Part shown: positions 17,181-24,647 of the stretch, piece after piece
Layout of the letters: each line of letters opens with the position of its first letter
How positions within the stretch are numbered: position 1 is the stretch's first letter
Assembly (NCBI RefSeq): GCF_008933165.1
Contig: NZ_WBVQ01000002.1
Location: 705,569-769,568 of the forward strand
Length of the DNA stretch: 64,000 nucleotides
Direction of reading: 5' to 3'
Source of the DNA: Phaeocystidibacter marisrubri
Lineage (GTDB): Bacteria > Bacteroidota > Bacteroidia > Flavobacteriales > Schleiferiaceae
Notes under the pieces: model-generated
Told to the model about the DNA's origin: nothing
What the model saw: the letters and a program-made list of their open reading frames with translations, nothing else
Databases searched by the model: none
Position numbers and translations under genes: made by a program

Positions 17181-17767
17181 TTGTGCTTTTTGTCTTTGAG
17201 CTCACAAAATGTTGCTCTACTAACGGGTTCGTATTCATTCTGTTCACCCAGAAGAACTTTGGAGGTGTCTTCTACTTTTCGATGGGAATAGTGGGCTAAG
17301 TTTCCCGTCTTCACGCAAACCGCATGGACTTTAGTTACATACTCTGCAACCGCCATCAGGTAAGGCATCGGACCAAATGGTCTGCCTTCAAAGTCCATAT
17401 CTAGTCCAGCCACAACCACCCGAACGCCACGGTTCGCTAGCGAATTGCAAACGTCGATAATGGCCTCGTCAAAAAACTGTGCCTCATCAATACCCACCAC
17501 ATCTACATCTTTACTGACATGAAGCAGAATGTGTTCGGCACTTTCTACGGGTGTAGATGAAATCGACTTTTTATCATGCGACACTACCGAAGTGTCGTGA
17601 TAGCGCTTATCTACAGCCGGCTTAAAGATCTCAACCTTCTGACGTGCAATAACTGAGCGATTTAAACGACGCAATAGTTCTTCCGTCTTTCCGGAGAACA
17701 TCGACCCGCAGATCACTTCTATCCAGCCACTGTGTTGCTGGTGATTAACTGTGTTTTCGAGAAACAT
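17177..17767 (-). CDS. tdk: Thymidine kinase (type II)
   Basis: Thymidine salvage kinase, 196 residues. P-loop GSMFSGKTE (21-29), the DEAQFF Walker B/base motif, and the thymidine-binding lid region [12 protein letters not shown] followed by YSHRK near the C-terminus. [11 protein letters not shown] is the normal N-terminus of Bacteroidota members, so the ATG at 17767 is chosen over an in-frame alternative at 17803. First gene of the operon with murF/alr and O-antigen ligase; promoter octamer at 17801-17808. Confidence 0.95.
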   Translation of the reverse strand: MFLENTVNHQQHSGWIEVICGSMFSGKTEELLRRLNRSVIARQKVEIFKPAVDKRYHDTSVVSHDKKSISSTPVESAEHILLHVSKDVDVVGIDEAQFFDEAIIDVCNSLANRGVRVVVAGLDMDFEGRPFGPMPYLMAVAEYVTKVHAVCVKTGNLAHYSHRKVEDTSKVLLGEQNEYEPVSRATFCELKDKKHK

Positions 17768-17800
17768 TTTGTACTTTCCAACCGCTTTTTCGAACGAAAG

Positions 17801-17808
17801 CAAAGCTA
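17801..17808 (-). promoter_or_regulatory. -7 promoter element of the tdk operon
   Basis: Minus strand TAGCTTTG, exact match, 33 nt before the tdk ATG. Confidence 0.55.
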
Positions 17809-17837
17809 AGAAAAGCCATTTGCAAAAAGCCCTTTAG

Positions 17838-18560
17838 ATGTCCAACATGCACAATGAAACCCTTAAAGCGATCTGTAACCGAATATTACAAGCGGATGGG
17901 GGAATGAATGACGACCTTATTCAACAGATAGAACGACTCTACGAAGAGGCTCTTTTGGAGCAATTTCTGCAAATCCGACAACAAAAAATGTCGGCTATTC
18001 ACCAAAACGTTCGAGATCGAGCCGCGAATATTCCAACACCAGAAGCACCTGCTCCAGCATCCACTCCTCAACCGGATCAGAGTACCGCCGCTAAGTATGG
18101 TGACGAAGTAAAAGTGTTGCCACATCCGGAAGGTCCGCCAAAGCCAACCCCAAGGGAAGAGCAAACCGCTCCCGCTCAAGAGGTGAAGCCTACAACAACT
18201 CCTGAACCAGAACCAACCCCTCAACCGACTCCTGTAAAAGAACCGGTTTCACATACAGAAGAACTTCGTAGAGTATTGGAAGAACGCACCGTTCCGTCCC
18301 AACCTGCGCAGAGTTCATCCAACTCGAGATTGACCAAGTTGAACATCGGACTAAACGATCGCATAGCGTTCGTCAAGCAGCTATTCATGGGGTCTCAAGA
18401 AGATTACCAACGAGTAATAAGCCAGATTAACACCATGGATGAATACGGTGAAACCATCGATTTCATCAAAAATGTGGTGAAGCCTGATTACGATTGGAGC
18501 AGCGTAGAAGAGACCGAACAACGCCTCTTAGACCTAGTCGCCAATCGCTTTAATCGATAA
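17838..18560 (+). CDS. Conserved Bacteroidota protein of unknown function
   Basis: A 240-residue soluble protein in three parts: an N-terminal helical region (about 1-55), a disordered Pro/Glu/Thr-rich linker (about 60-155, repeated EPTPQP-like runs) and a C-terminal domain (about 165-240) beginning LNIGLNDRIAFVKQLF and containing DYQRVISQINTMDEYGETI. I recall this C-terminal sequence as strongly conserved across Bacteroidota next to rsmI/tdk, but I know no function for it. No signal peptide or catalytic motif. The linker could tether a short N-terminal module to the conserved domain. Confidence 0.8.
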   Translation: MSNMHNETLKAICNRILQADGGMNDDLIQQIERLYEEALLEQFLQIRQQKMSAIHQNVRDRAANIPTPEAPAPASTPQPDQSTAAKYGDEVKVLPHPEGPPKPTPREEQTAPAQEVKPTTTPEPEPTPQPTPVKEPVSHTEELRRVLEERTVPSQPAQSSSNSRLTKLNIGLNDRIAFVKQLFMGSQEDYQRVISQINTMDEYGETIDFIKNVVKPDYDWSSVEETEQRLLDLVANRFNR

Positions 18561-18610
18561 AAATTGAAAACCACGGGGCACTCCATAATGAGGTTTGAAT
18601 TTCACCATTG

Positions 18611-18618
18611 TACCTTTG
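18611..18618 (+). promoter_or_regulatory. -7 promoter element, predicted leaderless start of rsmI
   Basis: TACCTTTG, exact match, ends 4 nt (CCCC) before the ATG at 18623. Confidence 0.65.
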
Positions 18619-18622
18619 CCCC

Positions 18623-19285
18623 ATGCTTTTTGTAGTTCCCACCCCTGTTGGCAATCTGGAAGACATGACTTTCAGAAGCATTCGCGTCTTGAAAGAAGCT
18701 GAATTGATTTTGGCTGAAGACACGCGAACAACGGGCTTCTTGCTCAAGCACTATGGAATTGAAACGCCAATGCGTTCATACCACATGCACAATGAGCACA
18801 AGATTGTAGAAGGATTGGCAAATGAGCTCGCTAGCGGCAGAACCATGGCCCTGGTAACCGATGCAGGAACTCCAGGTATTTCAGACCCAGGATTTTTATT
18901 GATCCGGGAAGCAGTGAAGCAAGGCGTTGAAATTCAGTGCCTACCAGGTGCAACTGCCTTTGTCCCAGCCTTAGTGAACAGCGGATTGCCAAGCGATCGA
19001 TTCACCTTTGAAGGATTTCTTCCTCCCAAGAAAGGCCGACAAACCAAGCTCCTTTCATTAGTAGAGGAGAAACGCACCATGATCTTCTACGAAAGTCCGC
19101 ACAAACTCGTAAAGACACTTGGGGATTTTGCCGAACACTACGGAGCCGACCGCCCATGTAGCGTGAGCAGAGAGATCAGTAAAAAATTCGAAGAGACCAT
19201 TCGCGGAAGTGTGGGAGAAGTTCTCGAGCACTTTCAAAACACAGCACCCAAGGGAGAATTCGTTCTCATCTTAGGCGGCGCCTAA
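18623..19285 (+). CDS. rsmI: 16S rRNA (cytidine1402-2'-O)-methyltransferase
   Basis: SAM-dependent tetrapyrrole-methylase-fold enzyme that 2'-O-methylates C1402 of 16S rRNA in the decoding centre. 220 residues: VPTPVGNLEDMTFRSI (start of the family signature), AEDTRTTGFLLKHY, VTDAGTPGISDPG (SAM site), FEGFLPPKKGRQ and FYESPHKLVKTL. The length is shorter than in E. coli because the extra C-terminal domain is absent, as is usual in Bacteroidota. Start MLFVVPTP set by the promoter octamer just upstream. Confidence 0.96.
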   Translation: MLFVVPTPVGNLEDMTFRSIRVLKEAELILAEDTRTTGFLLKHYGIETPMRSYHMHNEHKIVEGLANELASGRTMALVTDAGTPGISDPGFLLIREAVKQGVEIQCLPGATAFVPALVNSGLPSDRFTFEGFLPPKKGRQTKLLSLVEEKRTMIFYESPHKLVKTLGDFAEHYGADRPCSVSREISKKFEETIRGSVGEVLEHFQNTAPKGEFVLILGGA

Positions 19286-19325
19286 ACCAATTCTCCACGG
19301 AGGTGTTGTACCTTCAAATACCGAT

Positions 19326-20426
19326 ATGACTGCAGCATTGAAATTGAAAGCGATTCGCGATTGGTTTGACGTTCGAAGAGAACCTTTAGTCATTGCCGGC
19401 CCTTGTTCAGCCGAAAGCGAGGAACAACTCTTTGAGACCTCTAAACAACTGGTGGAAAGCGGCGCAGTGAGTGCGATACGTGCGGGTATTTGGAAACCTC
19501 GAACTCGCCCAAATTCATTTGAAGGAATCGGTCCTCACGCCCTCCCATGGCTCACTCGAGTAAAGGAAGAACTGCAAATCCCTGTCGCCACCGAAGTGGC
19601 CAATGCCCAACACGTTGAACATTGCCTTAGAGCGGGAATAGACATTTTATGGATTGGCGCTCGAACCACGGTCAACCCATTCTACGTTCAAGAAATAGCC
19701 GAAGCACTTAAGGGAACCGATATTCCCGTCCTCGTCAAGAACCCCATCCATTCGGATCTCGGATTATGGGTAGGTGCATTAGAGCGATTGGAAAAGGTGG
19801 GTATTCAGAAACTCGCTGCCGTTCATCGCGGATTTTACACCGACTCTGACGCGCCTTTTAGAAACGAACCCAAATGGGAAATGAGTTTTGCCTTGCGCGC
19901 TAAGGCTCCAGACATCCCAATCATTTGCGACCCAAGTCATATAGCCGGGAAGCGAAACCTAGTAGAACAAGTGAGTCAAACCGCACTGGATATCAATCTA
20001 GATGGCTTGATGATTGAAAGCCACATCACGCCTGAAAAGGCCTTAAGCGATGCCGCTCAACAACTCACTCCTGCTGATCTCGTTTCCATGATCAATCGTC
20101 TTATTCTGCGCTCTAGTGAACCGAGGAATGAGAATGCTCACCTTGAGCTCGATCAATTGCGCACAAAAATCGACGGGCTCGATCAGCAAATAGTGAACTT
20201 ACTCAAAGATCGCATGGACTTAGTTCGTGAAATCGGCCAAATCAAAGTGGACAACGACATCTCCATTTTTCAAATGGACCGATGGTTTGAAATTTTGGCC
20301 AAGCGCGGACTCCAAGGGAAAGAACTCGAGTTGAACACAGCACTCATTCAAGAGCTTTTCCAAACCATCCACAAATACAGCGTGGAGCGTCAGAACGAAG
20401 TCTTCCAAAATAAAAACCGTTCATAA
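19326..20426 (+). CDS. Bifunctional DAHP synthase/chorismate mutase
   Basis: First enzyme of aromatic amino-acid synthesis fused to a branch-point enzyme. Residues about 10-260 are a KDOPS-like (AroA type I beta) DAHP synthase: VIAGPCSAES, IRAGIWKPRTRP, LWIGARTTVNPF, LAAVHRGFY and ICDPSHIAG. Residues about 275-360 are an AroQ chorismate mutase: DQLRTKIDGLDQQIVNLLKD with the basic and polar active-site residues, including VREIGQIKV. In such fusions prephenate commonly inhibits the synthase. Order DAHPS-CM is the usual Bacteroidota one. A TACCTTCA octamer lies 9 nt before the ATG. Confidence 0.95.
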   Translation: MTAALKLKAIRDWFDVRREPLVIAGPCSAESEEQLFETSKQLVESGAVSAIRAGIWKPRTRPNSFEGIGPHALPWLTRVKEELQIPVATEVANAQHVEHCLRAGIDILWIGARTTVNPFYVQEIAEALKGTDIPVLVKNPIHSDLGLWVGALERLEKVGIQKLAAVHRGFYTDSDAPFRNEPKWEMSFALRAKAPDIPIICDPSHIAGKRNLVEQVSQTALDINLDGLMIESHITPEKALSDAAQQLTPADLVSMINRLILRSSEPRNENAHLELDQLRTKIDGLDQQIVNLLKDRMDLVREIGQIKVDNDISIFQMDRWFEILAKRGLQGKELELNTALIQELFQTIHKYSVERQNEVFQNKNRS

Positions 20427-20447
20427 ACGGCTGCACTCATATACACA

Positions 20448-20459
20448 CGTTTGCAAACG
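20448..20459. promoter_or_regulatory. Perfect 12-bp palindrome upstream of recJ
   Basis: CGTTTGCAAACG is its own reverse complement and lies about 20 bp before the recJ -7 element, a plausible operator position. No factor can be assigned. Confidence 0.3.
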
Positions 20460-20480
20460 ATTCTTCAGGAAAGCATTTCC

Positions 20481-20488
20481 TAACATTG
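20481..20488 (+). promoter_or_regulatory. -7-like element, possible leaderless start of recJ
   Basis: TAACATTG (one mismatch to TAnnTTTG) ends 4 nt (CACT) before the ATG at 20493, the same spacing as other starts in the window. Confidence 0.4.
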
Positions 20489-20492
20489 CACT

Positions 20493-22196
20493 ATGTTGAA
20501 CGACAAGAAGAATTGGATCACTCGCACCTGTGAAGTAAATGCCGAATTTACCGCACTTCAAGAGGCATTGGGATTTGACGAAACCCTAACCGCACTTTTG
20601 TGGACACGAGGGATTCGCGACTTCGAAGCGGCAAGAAGATTCTTCCGACCGAGTTGGAGCTACCTCCACAACCCTCTTTTGATGAAGGATATGGACATCG
20701 TCGTTCCACGCATCATGAGGGCCATTAACGAAGGAGAAACCCTCATGATTTATGGAGATTACGACGTAGACGGCACAACAGCGGTGGCTCTCGTTTCTTC
20801 TTATCTCAGCAACTTCACCGATCGTATTATCACCTATACTCCAGACAGATACAAGGAAGGCTATGGACTTTCCATGGATGGAATTCAGTTTGCATCCGAC
20901 CATGGCTGTACCGTTCTCATCGCATTGGATTGCGGCATCAAAGCGGTAGAACAGGCGAAGTTTGCATCGGAAAACGGCATCGATCTCATTATTGGCGACC
21001 ATCATACACCTGGACCGAAGCTTCCCGAGGCCTTTGCCATTCTCGATCCAAAGCGAAGCGATTGCTCCTACCCGTACGACGAGCTCTCAGGTTGTGGAAT
21101 CGGGTTTAAAATCTGCCAAGCGCTTAATGAGCGATTCGGGCGACCAGAATCCGAGCTGGAACCACTGCTCGACTTATTGGTGGTAAGCATTGGAGCCGAC
21201 ATCGTTCCCATTACCGGTGAAAACCGAATCTTGGCACAGTTGGGATTAGAACGACTGAATAGAAATCCACGCCCTGGTTTTCGCCTCATCATGCAACAGG
21301 CAAAGAAGTCGGTATTTGACATTACCGACGTAGTTTTCACCATCGCTCCGCGCATCAATGCTGCAGGCCGAATAGATCACGCAAATGCTGCGGTCCAGCT
21401 ACTCAACTCCCAAAACACGCACGAAGCACAGTCCATTCTCAAAGAGATTAACGAATTCAACCAAACCAGAAAAGACCTCGATAAAGAGACCGCTGCCAGT
21501 GCTTTGGCCATGCTAGAAAAGGATGCGGATTGCACCTACAGCAGCGTCGTATTCGACAGTAGTTGGCACAAAGGTGTGATTGGAATTGCCGCCTCTCGAC
21601 TCATTGAAACGTATTACCGTCCCACCGTTGTGTTTACAGAAAACAAGGGCATTTTGGCGGGAAGCGCTAGAAGCGTGAAGGGCTTTAACGTGTACGACGC
21701 ACTGGACGCCTGCTCCGAACACCTCATTCAATTTGGCGGACATAAATATGCGGCTGGAATGACCATGGCACCCGAAAAGTACCACGATTTCAAATCGGCT
21801 TTTGAGAACTATGTTCGCGAAAACATCTCCGAGGAGCAGAAAGTAGAAGACCTGTTGATTGATGCGTCCTTCGACGTTGAGGACCTAAATGATCAATGGA
21901 TGAGGCGCCTGATGTTCTTCCACCCACACGGACCACAGAACGATCTACCAACCTTCATTGGAATTCCTAAAGGGATCGAGGAAGTCAAGGTAATTGGGGC
22001 AGATAAATCACATCTCAAATTCAAATGGAAAGGGGTTGATTGCATTGCATTTGGATGTGCGAATTGGTTAGAAGACCTTGTGAACGAGCGCGTTAAGATC
22101 GCCTACCATTTGGAATACAATGAATTCCGAAACGTCAAGTTTGAACAAGTTCGGGTCATTGATATTAAGCCATTAGACTCACCTACAGTCGGCTAG
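20493..22196 (+). CDS. recJ: Single-stranded-DNA-specific exonuclease RecJ
   Basis: 5'-3' ssDNA exonuclease of recombination and mismatch repair. 567 residues: DHH-phosphoesterase motifs DYDVDGTTAV (motif I), LIALDCGIK (II), IIGDHHTPG (III, the DHH) and the later GCGIGFK; the DHHA1 half has APRINAAGR and GGHKYAAGMTM; a C-terminal OB-like domain closes it. Length and motif order are normal. Its 3' end overlaps the convergent small membrane-protein gene by 14 bp. Confidence 0.96.
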   Translation: MLNDKKNWITRTCEVNAEFTALQEALGFDETLTALLWTRGIRDFEAARRFFRPSWSYLHNPLLMKDMDIVVPRIMRAINEGETLMIYGDYDVDGTTAVALVSSYLSNFTDRIITYTPDRYKEGYGLSMDGIQFASDHGCTVLIALDCGIKAVEQAKFASENGIDLIIGDHHTPGPKLPEAFAILDPKRSDCSYPYDELSGCGIGFKICQALNERFGRPESELEPLLDLLVVSIGADIVPITGENRILAQLGLERLNRNPRPGFRLIMQQAKKSVFDITDVVFTIAPRINAAGRIDHANAAVQLLNSQNTHEAQSILKEINEFNQTRKDLDKETAASALAMLEKDADCTYSSVVFDSSWHKGVIGIAASRLIETYYRPTVVFTENKGILAGSARSVKGFNVYDALDACSEHLIQFGGHKYAAGMTMAPEKYHDFKSAFENYVRENISEEQKVEDLLIDASFDVEDLNDQWMRRLMFFHPHGPQNDLPTFIGIPKGIEEVKVIGADKSHLKFKWKGVDCIAFGCANWLEDLVNERVKIAYHLEYNEFRNVKFEQVRVIDIKPLDSPTVG

Positions 22197-22416
22197 GACC
22201 ATCTTCGTAGAAATGCGAATCAAACGTCCATTCTGATGGCCGCTCATTTCTGAGAATAACATAGACCATACGGATCACTGCAATGGGAATAGCGAGTCCT
22301 AGGAAGAGTGATACTCTTTCCGCCTCAGGTAGCGGAACAAAGAAGCTCACCATATATACAGCGACACATGTTGAAAGGGCATATACCCACCGTTGAAGTC
22401 GTTTTGAAAGTTCCAT
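22183..22416 (-). CDS. Small two-TM membrane protein, unknown function
   Basis: 77 residues with two hydrophobic segments (about 8-25 and 33-52) and a polar C-terminal tail ending EDGPSRL. It is convergent with recJ and overlaps its last 14 bp. ATG 22416 chosen; another in-frame ATG lies at 22422. Membrane topology looks genuine but there is no recognisable family. Confidence 0.5.
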   Translation of the reverse strand: MELSKRLQRWVYALSTCVAVYMVSFFVPLPEAERVSLFLGLAIPIAVIRMVYVILRNERPSEWTFDSHFYEDGPSRL

Positions 22417-22548
22417 ACACATATAACAACAGAAAACGTATATCGTTCATTATCTGATGGTTTAATAAAAATCCTTATCCCAAACGCGAGAGGTTCACTC
22501 AATAAATCCCACAGAAGTTGGCCTTGAGAGAAGAGCGCATCACGTACT

Positions 22549-22674
22549 ATGGGTAAGCACAAGATTATGACCGACTTAGATCCCATAGGCGTGTTGGCAC
22601 TGATCACTGGAATCATAACCATGAAAGTGGCCATTGACAATTTGAAGAAATTGAAGCGAAGTAGTAAGCGCTAG
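22549..22674 (+). CDS. Possible 41-aa membrane peptide
   Basis: Frame starting MGKHKIMTDLDPIGVLALIT with one hydrophobic segment and a strongly basic end (KKLKRSSKR), i.e. a plausible N-out/C-in single-span peptide. No clear promoter. It fills an otherwise empty 295-bp gap between the small membrane protein and the DUF3109 gene. Confidence 0.3.
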   Translation: MGKHKIMTDLDPIGVLALITGIITMKVAIDNLKKLKRSSKR

Positions 22675-22699
22675 ACTCGTCAAAGCCCGACGCATATTC

Positions 22700-22707
22700 T
22701 ACCTTTG
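22700..22707 (+). promoter_or_regulatory. -7 promoter element, predicted leaderless start of the DUF3109 gene
   Basis: TACCTTTG, exact match, ends 4 nt (CAGC) before the ATG at 22712. Confidence 0.65.
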
Positions 22708-22711
22708 CAGC

Positions 22712-23284
22712 ATGATTCAGATCGGGAAAACACTTATATCAGAAGACATCATAGAAAAGGAGTTCGTCTGCAACCTCAACGCATGCAAGGGTGCATGTTG
22801 TGTTGAAGGCGACTCAGGCGCACCACTTTCTGAAAGTGAGACAGCTATCCTCGAGTCCATTCGAGAGGCTGTAGACCCGTACCTGCGTCCAGAAGGCAGG
22901 GCTGCCATAGCCGAGCAGGGCACGTGGACGGCAGATTCTGATGGAGATTTGGTTACCCCACTGGTCAACAATGCCGAATGCGCCTATGTGGTATTCGACG
23001 AGAAAGGCACCACTTTGTGCGGCATTGAAAAAGCATGGCGAGATGGTGTGGTTGATTTCCGAAAACCCGTCTCTTGTCACCTCTACCCCATCCGCATCAA
23101 GAGCTATCCATCCTTTGATGCGGTCAACTATGACAAATGGGACATCTGTTCCGACGCCTGCACCTTAGGTCAAGAACTCAAGGTGCCAACCTATCAATTT
23201 GCACGCGAGGCACTTGAGCGGAAATACGGCGAAGAATGGTACAAAGAGCTGGATGAAGTAGCACAAGCCTGGCTCAATCGGTAA
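22712..23284 (+). CDS. DUF3109 cysteine-rich protein
   Basis: 190-residue cytoplasmic protein of the DUF3109 family, related to the YkgJ/Fe-S or zinc cluster proteins. The N-terminal cysteine cluster C20, C25, C29, C30 (VCNLNACKGACCVEG) is followed by further conserved cysteines in TTLCGIEKAW, VSCHLYPIRI, WDICSDAC. The pattern suggests a bound metal centre, but biochemical function is not known to me. Apparently monocistronic with a promoter directly abutting the start. Confidence 0.85.
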   Translation: MIQIGKTLISEDIIEKEFVCNLNACKGACCVEGDSGAPLSESETAILESIREAVDPYLRPEGRAAIAEQGTWTADSDGDLVTPLVNNAECAYVVFDEKGTTLCGIEKAWRDGVVDFRKPVSCHLYPIRIKSYPSFDAVNYDKWDICSDACTLGQELKVPTYQFAREALERKYGEEWYKELDEVAQAWLNR

Positions 23285-23406
23285 AAGGAGGTCTCTCCGC
23301 TCATGGTTTTCAACAATCAGTGTTGATTTCTTTGAGTCGTTTTTTGTCAAATCCGTTTGCATTTTTTCTAACTCAGAATACACAGGGCTTTACGTCGTAG
23401 GGGCAA

Positions 23407-23422
23407 TTCAACACATGTTGAA
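23407..23422. repeat. Inverted repeat, candidate operator for nrdBA
   Basis: Seven-bp arms TTCAACA/TGTTGAA separated by CA, about 175 bp upstream of the promoter. It lacks a T tail, so it is not a terminator for the DUF3109 gene. Confidence 0.4.
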
Positions 23423-23526
23423 AAGTCCTACAAATTGTGAATAACCCCTCCTTGGATTGAGGAGATCCATTTTCCAGATTTGTAATAGAACATGACGCAG
23501 ACCCTACAAACGAGTCGCATGTTTCA

Positions 23527-23543
23527 AAAGACCTAACGTCTTT
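23527..23543. repeat. Inverted repeat, second candidate operator for nrdBA
   Basis: Six-bp arms AAAGAC/GTCTTT around CTAAC, about 35 bp upstream of the -33 TTG. Confidence 0.35.
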
Positions 23544-23596
23544 ATAATCAGCATCATAAACACTACTAATCGGCGTTGCAGAGCGTAGCGCCCTTA

Positions 23597-23604
23597 TATA
23601 TTTG
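23597..23604 (+). promoter_or_regulatory. -7 promoter element of nrdBA
   Basis: TATATTTG, exact match, 5 nt before the nrdB ATG at 23610, with TTG 18 nt upstream (23576-23578). Confidence 0.65.
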
Positions 23605-23609
23605 ACGAC

Positions 23610-24599
23610 ATGAGTAACGTAGAACCTATTCTCAGAGAGAACAAAGATCGGTTCGTACTATTCCCGATTGAGCACCACGACATTTGGGAATGGTATAAGA
23701 AATCAGAAGCGAGTTTTTGGACAGCCGAAGAAATCGACCTTCATTCAGATCTTTCAGATTGGGAGAACAAACTCAACGACGACGAGCGCTACTTCATCAA
23801 GCACGTGTTGGCATTCTTTGCTGCAAGTGATGGTATCGTGAACGAAAACCTAGCGGAGAACTTCGTAAATGAGGTTCAATACACCGAGGCCAAGTTTTTC
23901 TATGGATTCCAAATCATGATGGAAAACATCCACAGTGAGACGTACTCATTGTTGATTGACACCTACATCAAAGATCCTGCGGATAGAGATCACCTCTTCC
24001 ACGCGATTGACACCTTTGATGCAATCAAAGAGAAAGCAGAATGGGCATTGCGTTGGATTGAATCTCCATCTTTTGCCGAGCGTCTCATCGCATTCGCAGC
24101 AGTGGAAGGGATCTTCTTCTCTGGTTCATTCTGTTCCATCTTCTGGTTGAAGAAACGCGGTTTGATGCCTGGACTTACTTTCTCAAACGAGTTGATATCT
24201 CGAGATGAAGGTATGCACTGTGATTTCGCTTGCCACCTTCACAACAATCACTTGGTGAACAAGGTGCCAAAAGAGCGCATTGTTCAAATCATCACGGAAG
24301 CCCTCGATATAGAGCGCAAGTTTATCACCGAATCTCTTCCAGTGGATTTGATTGGTATGAACAGTAAGCTCATGATTCAATACCTCGAGTTTGTAGCAGA
24401 CCGTCTGCTTGTTGAACTAGAGTGTGATAAGATCTACAACGTTAGCAATCCATTCGACTTTATGGAAATGATCTCTTTAGAAGGAAAGACCAACTTCTTT
24501 GAAAAGAGAGTATCAGACTACCGCAAAGCTGGAGTTGGAACTGGAAAAGCCGACGAAGAAAAAGAGGAGAACTCGTTCAGCTTCGACGACGATTTTTAA
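23610..24599 (+). CDS. nrdB: Ribonucleotide reductase class Ia, small subunit
   Basis: Makes and stores the tyrosyl radical for dNTP synthesis. 329 residues with the ferritin-like metal ligands: Asp in [10 protein letters not shown], Glu and His in [10 protein letters not shown], and Glu/His in [11 protein letters not shown]; the radical tyrosine follows as HSETY. The C-terminal tail ending FSFDDDF is the peptide that docks into NrdA and carries the terminal aromatic residue. Transcribed with nrdA 48 bp downstream, small subunit first, which is common in Bacteroidota. Confidence 0.97.
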   Translation: MSNVEPILRENKDRFVLFPIEHHDIWEWYKKSEASFWTAEEIDLHSDLSDWENKLNDDERYFIKHVLAFFAASDGIVNENLAENFVNEVQYTEAKFFYGFQIMMENIHSETYSLLIDTYIKDPADRDHLFHAIDTFDAIKEKAEWALRWIESPSFAERLIAFAAVEGIFFSGSFCSIFWLKKRGLMPGLTFSNELISRDEGMHCDFACHLHNNHLVNKVPKERIVQIITEALDIERKFITESLPVDLIGMNSKLMIQYLEFVADRLLVELECDKIYNVSNPFDFMEMISLEGKTNFFEKRVSDYRKAGVGTGKADEEKEENSFSFDDDF

Positions 24600-24647
24600 A
24601 GAACACCCACCACTGAGTATAGAACGCCACCTAAATCCCTGTTTATC

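Larger units (their letters stand above)
23285..23609 (+). promoter_or_regulatory. 325-bp regulatory region upstream of nrdBA
   Basis: No credible gene in this gap. It holds a near-perfect inverted repeat TTCAACA-CA-TGTTGAA at 23407-23422, a second one AAAGAC-5-GTCTTT at 23527-23543, the repeated word CCTACAAA near 23428 and 23502, and a promoter TTG(23576)-N18-TATATTTG(23597-23604). Such a long leader is exceptional in this compact window and fits a controlled ribonucleotide reductase operon. Confidence 0.5.

Noticed and set aside
19299-19305. GGAGGTG upstream of DAHP synthase
   Set aside because: About 20 nt from the ATG and upstream of the promoter octamer, so it would not be in the mRNA.
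23285-23291. AAGGAGG, a perfect Shine-Dalgarno-like word
   Set aside because: It follows the DUF3109 stop codon and no start codon lies 5-12 nt downstream; genes here do not use SD sequences.
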